This document shows positions 1 through 4,070 of a DNA stretch of 21,481 nt, one piece after another (position 1 is the stretch's first letter; every line of letters begins with the position of its first letter). A model generated the notes under the pieces. It ran no database searches. It worked only from the letters and a program-made list of their open reading frames with translations, and was not told the origin of the DNA. Source of the stretch: a virus; IMG/VR virus record IMGVR_UViG_3300005289_000090, positions 1-21,481 of that record; one strand, written 5' to 3'. The position numbers and the translations under genes are program-made.

Positions 1-38
1 CTTTTCGCCGATTCGACTAAATACCGCCCTATGCTGAG
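1..38 (-). pseudogene. Fragment of a second ribbon-helix-helix-like C-terminus (runs off left edge)
   Basis: Read on the minus strand from position 38 to the edge, one frame encodes LSIGRYLVESAK. This closely matches LSIGRYLVGLAE in the intact small DNA-binding-type protein at 205-390. At the DNA level, 19-38 and 239-258 agree in 19 of 20 bases. The frame has a stop (TGA) just upstream and no ATG, GTG or TTG start between that stop and the matching segment, so it looks like a remnant or recombined copy. The stop codon of the 59-aa gene (29-208) lies inside the repeat in another frame. Because the window ends here, a real gene with an unusual start further along cannot be excluded. Confidence 0.35.
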
Positions 39-54
39 GCAAGATATAATTCAT
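1..54 (-). CDS. Possible start of a further small gene (partial)
   Basis: An ATG at 52-54 opens a frame MNYILPQHRAVFSRIGEK that stays open to the edge of the window. It would overlap the 3' end of the 59-aa gene by 26 nt. The only purine-rich element, GTGAGG, sits directly against the ATG, which is too close for a good ribosome-binding site. The same bases in another frame encode the ribbon-helix-helix remnant, so at most one of the two is likely to be coding. Low confidence; only the sequence to the left of this window can decide. Confidence 0.2.
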   Translation of the reverse strand, partial: MNYILPQHRAVFSRIGEK

Positions 55-208
55 CCTCACTTATTTCTTTGAATTTACTTCCAATCTTAACAAGGCAAAT
101 CGTTTCTTTGCCCCACCACATAAAAGCCGTTGTTGTCTTGGTTGCAACTATTTCGCCTTTAACAGCATCGTTCCACATGTAATAGTAAACTTTATCGCCA
201 ACCTTCAT
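29..208 (-). CDS. Small protein of unknown function (59 aa)
   Basis: This is a 59-residue protein beginning MKVGDKVYYYMWNDAVKGEI and ending DELYLASA. The start ATG (206-208) overlaps the stop of the upstream ribbon-helix-helix gene as ATGA and has a good GGGAGG ribosome-binding site about nine bases ahead. The short beta-rich opening (KVGDKVYYY) followed by an alternating KGEIVATKTT segment resembles the small 'nucleic-acid modulation' beta proteins found in many phage accessory operons, but I cannot assign a family. It is the third gene of the small operon started by the promoter at 712-740. Its last codons lie in a sequence repeated from the 3' end of the upstream gene, suggesting that its C-terminus was reshaped by recombination. 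Confidence 0.7.
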   Translation of the reverse strand: MKVGDKVYYYMWNDAVKGEIVATKTTTAFMWWGKETICLVKIGSKFKEISEDELYLASA

Positions 209-390
209 TCTTCATCCTCCCTCTCTGCCAGCCCAACCAAATACCTCCCTATGCTGAGTTTGTGGCGAGTGGCTTTAGTCTTAATCATGGCTTTCTCTGA
301 TGCTGTCACCCTGATTGCTAGTGTTTCTGTGATAGGCTCATCACCTTTCGGCTTTAGTCCTGCGCCTTGACGCTTGCCACCTCTAGGCAT
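205..390 (-). CDS. Small ribbon-helix-helix-like DNA-binding protein (61 aa)
   Basis: This 61-residue protein has a basic, glycine-rich start (MPRGGKRQGAG) followed by a segment reading TLAIRVTASEKAMIKTKATR and then LSIGRYLVGLAE. A beta-strand ending in RVT, a helix starting SEKA and a second helix with SIGRYL match the usual layout of MetJ/Arc-type ribbon-helix-helix proteins, which dimerise and bind short direct repeats in DNA. The ATG lies eight bases inside the 3' end of the 102-aa gene and has only a weak ribosome-binding site, so translational coupling is likely. It is in the operon driven from 712-740, where two 11-bp direct repeats flank the -35 box, so autoregulation is a reasonable inference. 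It could instead be a small mobilisation- or antitoxin-type protein of the same fold. Confidence 0.6.
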   Translation of the reverse strand: MPRGGKRQGAGLKPKGDEPITETLAIRVTASEKAMIKTKATRHKLSIGRYLVGLAEREDEE

Positions 391-691
391 TATTAATTAT
401 CTGCCTTATATCAACAAAATTGCCACCGCTAGAACCGTTAAGACTAATGATAAAACCATGCTTATCTGCAAATTCTATTTCCTCTTTGTTTCCAGTTTCA
501 CACGCCCAATTAGTTCTAAATACATTTTTACCAAAGCCTAGTTTTTCAGATATTCTGTTAGCTTCTGCCATAGATTTAGCTTTGCAAACAATTCGGAATT
601 GGTTGTGACTCCCAATATACCCTAGACTTACCGCATTTCTCCAACAGTCGCCGCCTAAACTGGTTAATGTTCCGTAGTATTTTATCGCCAT
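383..691 (-). CDS. Hypothetical protein (102 aa), first gene of the left operon
   Basis: I do not recognise this 102-residue protein. It begins MAIKYYGTLTSLGGDCWRNA and has an alternating strand/helix character with no signal peptide or membrane segment; the segments NQFRIVCKAKSMAEANRISEKLG and FADKHGFIISLN look like strand-helix units of a small alpha/beta fold. A GTG lies nine bases upstream in frame, but the GGAGG motif sits eight bases before the ATG at 689-691, so that ATG is the better start. It is the first gene after the strong promoter at 712-740, and its 3' end overlaps the ribbon-helix-helix gene by eight bases. Being outside the late operon, it is probably an accessory or early-type gene, but its function is unknown. 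Confidence 0.7.
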   Translation of the reverse strand: MAIKYYGTLTSLGGDCWRNAVSLGYIGSHNQFRIVCKAKSMAEANRISEKLGFGKNVFRTNWACETGNKEEIEFADKHGFIISLNGSSGGNFVDIRQIINNA

Positions 692-711
692 GAATATCAC
701 CTCCTACCATT

Positions 712-740
712 ATTATACACCTATTGTTTTGATTAAGCAA
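712..740 (-). promoter_or_regulatory. Sigma-70/sigma-A-type promoter for the left operon
   Basis: On the minus strand a TTGCTT -35 box (735-740) is followed after exactly 17 bases by a perfect TATAAT -10 box (712-717). The expected start of transcription falls only a few bases before the GGAGG of the 102-aa gene, giving a very short leader. The promoter lies right after the strong terminator at 755-785, so it starts a separate transcription unit. Confidence 0.75.
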
Positions 741-754
741 TACATTGTTTTGAT
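723..754 (-). promoter_or_regulatory. Two 11-bp direct repeats around the promoter (putative operator)
   Basis: The sequence ATCAAAACAAT (minus strand) occurs twice without mismatch, at 744-754 and 723-733, with starts 21 bp apart, which is two helical turns. One copy lies just upstream of the -35 box and the other in the spacer between -35 and -10, a typical position for a repressor site. The ribbon-helix-helix-like protein at 205-390, encoded in the same operon, is the obvious candidate ligand because that fold binds tandem repeats. The ligand is an inference. Confidence 0.5.
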
Positions 755-785
755 AAAAAAAGCCTCCTACCTTTCGGCAAGAGGC
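755..785 (-). terminator. Strong rho-independent terminator of the late operon
   Basis: On the minus strand a 10-pair stem (arms 776-785 and 762-771, with two G-U type pairs) closes a GAAA tetraloop and is followed directly by seven T residues (755-761). It lies about 50 bases after the stop of the phosphoesterase gene and just before the next promoter, so it ends the late transcription unit. Confidence 0.9.
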
Positions 786-832
786 GAGTGGAGGGTAGGC
801 AAACTATAGTCAACCTGTTTCCAGGCTATGAG

Positions 833-1918
833 CTAATAATCTTTTTCTATCATCGTATAGAAAGGAACAAACTCACCCTTGATGCGCTTGATAGTTCCAT
901 CATTGTCAACTTTAGCTTCTATAATCCAGCCGCCAACATGGGCAGACAAACGTTTCCCCTGCATCCATTTAGTCTGGCGCTGGAATGTACCTGATTCAAA
1001 AGCAGCTATATTGCGGTAAACTGGTAGCATAAATGCTTTATGATGGTGACCGATAAACAAAATGCGGCTTTTCTCTCCACCACTAAGCGAGTCTATATAT
1101 TTTTGTGTTGCATAGCTGATTGCATAACTAGCACCATCCAGAGGATGAACTAAATCCATTGAGCAATTAGGCGTAATCATAACCCTTGCTGATTGCTTGC
1201 CAAGGTATATAAGATCATCCCTGCTATTGCTGATGATCTTGCCAATGTCAACGCCAGCCGACTTTATGCCTGAATGGTCATGATTGCCTGTTATGTAGTA
1301 GGTTTTCAGCCCTTCTCTACGTGGATACTTGTCTATGATGTATTCAGCCTGAGAATCAACGCCATGCCTAAATACTTCATACTCATGCCCTGTACGCATA
1401 TTCACGCCCTCTGACAGATCGCCAGCGTGATAACATTCGGTTATACCATCATCAATAAGCATATCGTAAAATGTGTTTAGGTGCGTTAGTTGCTGATCTT
1501 TAGAGCAAAGGTGAGTATCAGAAATAACGCCGAACTTGACAGTTGTGTTTCCTGTCCAGTCAGCGTTGTGTGTGTTATCTTCTGGAATCAATATTTTAGT
1601 GAGTAAGTAATTACCGTTAACCTCTGTTATCTGATATCCTGCTTCTCGATAATCGTCAATCTGTGCCAACACCATCCTTGCAGACATGCCCGACTTGTCC
1701 GACAGTTCAGCAAGTGAGTTCTCTTTCTGCAACAAGTCAAGCAATGGTTTATGCTCGACTTTCTTCTCTGGCTTTTCAATGTTTGGATTATATCTTAAAT
1801 ATCCTCTGACCTGAGTATCCTTTATTTCTTCGCCAAATTCTTTGCTTAACATTTTTGACATTGTAGACCATTGATTAGGGTAATCCTTTTGCAATTCAAT
1901 CGCTCGATTGTGCCAGAT
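833..1918 (-). CDS. Calcineurin-like metallophosphoesterase with N-terminal helix-turn-helix region
   Basis: The C-terminal two thirds carry the full metal-binding set of calcineurin-type phosphoesterases. Counting from the TTG at 1894, these are GVISDTHL (D126, H128), HAGDLSEG (D159), TGNHDHSG (N204, H205), LVHP (H250) and GHHHK (H283, H285). The roughly 100-residue N-terminal part looks like helix-turn-helix DNA-binding segments (SDKSGMSARMVLAQIDDY). The substrate is unknown; related phage enzymes act on nucleic acid ends or nucleotides. The start is unusual: the first usual start codon in frame is a TTG at 1894 with no ribosome-binding site. A GGGGAGGG motif at 1925-1932 instead points to an ATC codon at 1916-1918, and the frame from there (IWHNRAIELQ) looks coding. 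I place the start at that ATC; the family call is firm, the exact start is not. Confidence 0.85.
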   Translation of the reverse strand: MWHNRAIELQKDYPNQWSTMSKMLSKEFGEEIKDTQVRGYLRYNPNIEKPEKKVEHKPLLDLLQKENSLAELSDKSGMSARMVLAQIDDYREAGYQITEVNGNYLLTKILIPEDNTHNADWTGNTTVKFGVISDTHLCSKDQQLTHLNTFYDMLIDDGITECYHAGDLSEGVNMRTGHEYEVFRHGVDSQAEYIIDKYPRREGLKTYYITGNHDHSGIKSAGVDIGKIISNSRDDLIYLGKQSARVMITPNCSMDLVHPLDGASYAISYATQKYIDSLSGGEKSRILFIGHHHKAFMLPVYRNIAAFESGTFQRQTKWMQGKRLSAHVGGWIIEAKVDNDGTIKRIKGEFVPFYTMIEKDY

Positions 1919-1933
1919 ATAAAACCCTCCCCT

Positions 1934-2317
1934 CTATCTAACCAATAAATAGCCAATTCCAAGCAAAAGTAGGTTTCTTTCAAACTTCAGTTTATTTCTC
2001 TCTGCCTTCACTTCTTTTTCGTACTTGTTTAAGGATTCGTTTGCTATCAGCAAGGACTTCTGCGCTTGATTTACCGATTGCTCGGCTATCGTCAACTTCT
2101 CTAATAATATCGCTATTTGTTTGTCTGACCGAATCAGCAAGTCGCTTACTTTCGCCAACCGCTTCTCCTGCTCTTGATTGTTCAGTTCTAACTGTGTCAA
2201 GTTGGCTTCTAATCTGGCCAGTTCTTCCTCCGTTATCTCGTGAGCCATACCAATACACGGCAACGAGAGCAAGAATAACAGCAAAAGCAATATAAATATA
2301 CTTTTTGCTTTGGTCAC
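1934..2317 (-). CDS. Secreted coiled-coil protein, putative spanin partner (127 aa)
   Basis: A GTG at 2315-2317 starts a protein with a strongly hydrophobic N-terminus (FILLLLLFLLSLPCIGMA), probably a signal peptide cleaved after GMA. It is followed by about 80 residues of charged heptad-like coiled coil (TEEELARLEANLTQLELNNQ and onward) and a short hydrophobic C-terminus (NLLLLGIGYLLVR). It sits in the late operon after the lysis genes, and all but its last 58 bases overlap another membrane/coiled-coil protein (1992-2321) in the other frame. This is the Rz/Rz1 spanin arrangement, in which two envelope proteins bridge inner and outer membrane and fuse them in the last lysis step. A cysteine at residue 21 is not in a canonical lipobox, so a lipoprotein o-spanin is not proven. 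Alternatively only this frame is translated. Confidence 0.65.
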   Translation of the reverse strand: MTKAKSIFILLLLLFLLSLPCIGMAHEITEEELARLEANLTQLELNNQEQEKRLAKVSDLLIRSDKQIAILLEKLTIAEQSVNQAQKSLLIANESLNKYEKEVKAERNKLKFERNLLLLGIGYLLVR

Positions 2318-2321
2318 TCAA
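1992..2321 (-). CDS. Membrane-anchored helical protein, putative i-spanin (109 aa)
   Basis: The frame opens with TTG at 2319-2321, seven bases after an AGGAGG motif; a GTG at 2325-2327 is too close to that motif, and more distant upstream starts lack one. The protein begins MSDQSKKYIYIAFAVILA, with one membrane helix at residues 8-25, then about 80 polar residues with a regular hydrophobic pattern (RTEQSRAGEAVGESKRLADS) predicted to be helical. A short N-terminal tail, one membrane helix and a long periplasmic helix is the layout of the inner-membrane spanin Rz. It starts four bases before, and shares 326 bases with, the secreted coiled-coil protein at 1934-2317, which lies in the +1 frame relative to it, the same relation as lambda Rz1 to Rz. 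Both frames look protein-like; which is expressed is inference. Confidence 0.55.
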   Translation of the reverse strand: MSDQSKKYIYIAFAVILALVAVYWYGSRDNGGRTGQIRSQLDTVRTEQSRAGEAVGESKRLADSVRQTNSDIIREVDDSRAIGKSSAEVLADSKRILKQVRKRSEGREK

Positions 2322-2343
2322 AATCACCCCTCCTAAAAAGTTA

Positions 2344-2748
2344 CTATTTAGCGAAAGTTTGCAAGCAATTATTAATTGCTCGTTTAACACATTTATATAT
2401 TGCCTTTTCAACGTTTCCGCTTTCTACGCTTCTGTGACAGCTACCACATAAAGTCACAAGGTTTTCTAGAGTGTGTTTTCCGCCATCTTTGCGAGGAATA
2501 ATATGATGAACGTGCAAATTGGTTCTTTTGCCGCATATGTAACATTGATAACCGTCACGCGATACAACCATATCTTTAATCGTTTGGTTAAATCCTGTTA
2601 GGTTCCAAGTATTAGGCGTTTTGTCAAAAATGCTATTATGTTTTTTATATCTACTAAAAGAATCTCTGCAATCTTCGCAACAGAACTTAGAAAAAGGCGA
2701 CTCGTTTTGGTACGAATCGCCACAGAACTTACATTTTTTCTTATTCAT
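2344..2748 (-). CDS. HNH endonuclease with N-terminal zinc-finger-like region (134 aa)
   Basis: The C-terminal half is a classic HNH nuclease: CYIC at 69-72, HVHHIIPRKDGGKH with H81-H82 as catalytic core, LENLVTLC with N96, and CGSCHRSVE with H105. The paired cysteines (69/72 and 101/104) bind a structural zinc. Residues 6-27 hold a second Cys cluster (CKFC, FCCEDC) resembling a small zinc finger for DNA contact. Length and isolated position are those of a free-standing homing-type endonuclease, although small HNH proteins also assist DNA packaging near terminase in many phages. Here it is far from the terminase genes and sits between a long hairpin (2783-2867) and the spanin-like genes, which favours a mobile gene. 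It is AT-rich and has a weak AAAGG ribosome-binding site. Confidence 0.9.
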   Translation of the reverse strand: MNKKKCKFCGDSYQNESPFSKFCCEDCRDSFSRYKKHNSIFDKTPNTWNLTGFNQTIKDMVVSRDGYQCYICGKRTNLHVHHIIPRKDGGKHTLENLVTLCGSCHRSVESGNVEKAIYKCVKRAINNCLQTFAK

Positions 2749-2782
2749 TTGCTATACGCCTTTCTGCTAAGAATTTTCCCCT

Positions 2783-2867
2783 TCTAAAATGCCGCAGATT
2801 GAGAGAAATAAAGTTCAGCTTACGTTTTTACATTCGCTTTATTCCTCTCAACCTAGGGCATTTTAGA
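2783..2867 (-). other. Long imperfect hairpin in the late transcript
   Basis: Two outer arms of 11 bases (2783-2793 and 2857-2867) pair perfectly, and two inner arms of 15 bases (2799-2813 and 2837-2851) pair with one irregular position, around a 23-base loop. Read as minus-strand RNA, the irregular position and two in the 5x5 middle segment become G-U pairs, giving about 30 paired positions with one C-C mismatch. On the plus strand these are A-C mismatches. The bias suggests that the structure functions in the late mRNA. There is no T tract after it, so it is not a simple terminator; an RNase III-type processing or stability element is possible. Confidence 0.6.
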
Positions 2868-2882
2868 CGCATTAGAAGCGAT

Positions 2883-3044
2883 CTACCGAAAAACCGTGTA
2901 TACGATTCCTAAAACAGCAACGACAATCACGCCAATAAGGATTAAACCGCCCGATATGATGGTTTTTTTATCAGTTTCAAGAAAATCTGCAACGGCTCCT
3001 AAATCTTCACTTGCTTTATTGACTTCTTTTTTTATGTCAGCCAT
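2883..3044 (-). CDS. Small single-TM protein in the lysis block (53 aa)
   Basis: This is a 53-residue protein, MADIKKEVNKASEDLG at the N-terminus and a single membrane helix at about residues 29-49 (ISGGLILIGVIVVAVLG), ending VYTVFR. The start ATG (3042-3044) lies eight bases inside the amidase gene and has a GGAGG nine bases upstream, so it is well supported although short. Position immediately after the amidase and a soluble charged N-terminus with one C-terminal helix suggest a second holin, antiholin or pinholin-like protein working with the BhlA-type holin. No family is recognised, and a structural or exclusion role is possible. Confidence 0.8.
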   Translation of the reverse strand: MADIKKEVNKASEDLGAVADFLETDKKTIISGGLILIGVIVVAVLGIVYTVFR

Positions 3045-3534
3045 TTTTACATTCCTCCAATACGTTGTTAATTATCTCTGGAAGTTTGGCATACAGGTTT
3101 TTACCCGGGCAAGCTGTGGCAAGTTTATCGCGATGCCCAACAATTGTTTCGGCCGTTACATCAAGGCCGTATGTTTCGCATAAGTCAGCAAGCAATAAAG
3201 TTAATGAATCGACTTGTGCGGCCGCAGGTTCTTCTTCTTCAAAATTACCGCCTACGTGGAGTCCAAGGCTTCGCCAATTATAACCCGGGCAATGTGCGCC
3301 CTGTACGGTTCGCGGCCGACCACGCTCTATACTGCCATCTTTACGAATAACATAGTGATAGCCAATACCTGCCCACCCTTGATTAAGGTGCATCTGATGA
3401 ATCTCTGCGGCCGAATAATCATCACCGGCCGAACCGCCTGTATGATGAATGATTAAGCACTCAACTTCTGATGCACTTAACCTGCTACCGCTATTGGCAA
3501 AGGTTAAATCTGTTTCAATTATGGTTGTCCTCAT
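3037..3534 (-). CDS. Endolysin: N-acetylmuramoyl-L-alanine amidase (Amidase_2/PGRP type)
   Basis: This 165-residue single-domain enzyme cuts the amide bond between N-acetylmuramic acid and L-alanine in peptidoglycan, releasing phage at the end of infection. The zinc site of the T7-lysozyme/PGRP family is visible: LIIHHTGG (H30), GHRDKLATACPG with H134 and C142, and the aromatic GYHYVI (Y59) near the active site. LGLHVGGNFE at 90-99 is the usual family strand. There is no signal peptide and no separate wall-binding domain, so it needs a holin to reach the wall. The ATG overlaps the holin stop as TAATG with AGGTGA just upstream, indicating coupled translation. A single catalytic domain without wall-binding repeats is typical of endolysins that work on thin, outer-membrane-covered walls. 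Confidence 0.93.
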   Translation of the reverse strand: MRTTIIETDLTFANSGSRLSASEVECLIIHHTGGSAGDDYSAAEIHQMHLNQGWAGIGYHYVIRKDGSIERGRPRTVQGAHCPGYNWRSLGLHVGGNFEEEEPAAAQVDSLTLLLADLCETYGLDVTAETIVGHRDKLATACPGKNLYAKLPEIINNVLEECKNG

Positions 3535-3770
3535 TATTCACCTCGCCTCAGTTCGTCAATGTCCTTTTTTACCTCTCCAACATCAGAACGCACACTAGCC
3601 AGCGTTTCCGTCATGTCCCGGAGAGTCCCTTCGATAATTCCTGTTAACCGTTCTTCTCGCTTGCCATTCTGATACATGACATAGATTAGTAAGAGGATAA
3701 ATACTAAAGCCCAAGCTGAATTTGGGTTTGAGAGGATTTCTTTCCAGGGAATGAGTTGTACTATTTCCAA
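3534..3770 (-). CDS. Holin, BhlA/UviB-like (78 aa)
   Basis: This is a 78-residue protein with a short N-terminus (MEIVQLIPWKEILSN), one strong membrane helix (AWALVFILLLIYVMYQ, about 19-34) followed directly by NGKREERL and a charged amphipathic tail. This is the layout of the BhlA/UviB bacteriocin-holin family, which forms inner-membrane lesions to release the endolysin. It uses a TTG start (3768-3770), the only start consistent with the family N-terminus, with AAAGG about ten bases ahead. Its stop overlaps the amidase start. It is the first gene of the lysis block and is divergent from the plus-strand gene at 3850, so a separate promoter for lysis genes would have to lie in the 79-base gap, where I see no convincing minus-strand boxes. 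Confidence 0.85.
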   Translation of the reverse strand: MEIVQLIPWKEILSNPNSAWALVFILLLIYVMYQNGKREERLTGIIEGTLRDMTETLASVRSDVGEVKKDIDELRRGE

Positions 3771-3797
3771 TGTGCCACGACCTTTCTCGTTCTGTTG

Positions 3798-3826
3798 TTG
3801 AAAAATTCTGGATTTTGCTGTATGGT
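3798..3826 (+). promoter_or_regulatory. Plus-strand promoter for the moron gene
   Basis: TTGAAA (3798-3803) and TATGGT (3821-3826) are separated by exactly 17 bases and lie just ahead of an AAGGAG ribosome-binding site (3834-3839). This is the only plus-strand gene in the window, and it needs its own promoter because all surrounding transcription runs the other way. Confidence 0.6.
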
Positions 3827-3849
3827 ATAGACAAAAGGAGTGATGGGAT

Positions 3850-4038
3850 TTGACTGATAAAGATAAGTGGTATATTAAGCTAGGTTGGTGGATTGCAGGT
3901 CTGTTAGCAATGGCAGTTTATTGCTTCTTGGTCGACTTTGACAAAGTGCCAATGCCTGATTGGTTGTTCTTAGCTATGATGACATACGGCATAGGCGGTT
4001 TTATTGGACTAATACTATGGGGAGCATACAAAACGTAA
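3850..4038 (+). CDS. Two-TM membrane protein, plus-strand moron (62 aa)
   Basis: This 62-residue protein has two membrane helices (about 10-29 and 38-58) separated by a short loop DFDKVPMPDW; the N-terminal MTDKDKWYIK and the C-terminal AYKT probably face the cytoplasm. The start is TTG (3850-3852) after AAGGAG. It is the only gene on the plus strand and is flanked by its own promoter (3798-3826) and terminator (4037-4070), placed between the internal virion gene and the lysis block. That is the definition of a moron, a gene acquired separately and often expressed from a prophage. Many such small membrane proteins block superinfection or alter the cell surface, but its specific job cannot be read from the sequence. 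A five-codon ATG frame overlaps the start and may tune translation. Confidence 0.75.
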   Translation: MTDKDKWYIKLGWWIAGLLAMAVYCFLVDFDKVPMPDWLFLAMMTYGIGGFIGLILWGAYKT

Positions 4039-4070
4039 GAGAGGCTATTAAATAGCCCCTCTTTTCTTTT
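4037..4070 (+). terminator. Terminator at the convergent gene ends
   Basis: AAGAG/CTCTT (4037-4041 and 4059-4063) and GGCTATT/AATAGCC (43-49 and 51-57 of the same block) form a stem with one A-C mismatch, followed on the plus strand by TTTTCTTTT. It overlaps both the stop of the plus-strand gene (4036-4038) and the stop of the 931-aa minus-strand gene (4048-4050). Read as minus-strand RNA the mismatch is a G-U pair, but the T tract there is poor (ACGTTTTG), so it serves mainly the plus strand and may weakly stop the minus transcript. Confidence 0.75.

Noticed and set aside
2825-3057. An 11-base match (GAATGTAAAAA, minus strand) in the hairpin loop and at the start of the 53-aa gene
   Set aside because: Short, AT-rich and in the same orientation, so no pairing is possible; probably chance.
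3595-3834. A 79-codon minus-strand frame overlapping the holin
   Set aside because: The product is low in structure and crosses the holin in another frame. The holin frame has a family-like membrane helix and fits the lysis order; this one has no support.
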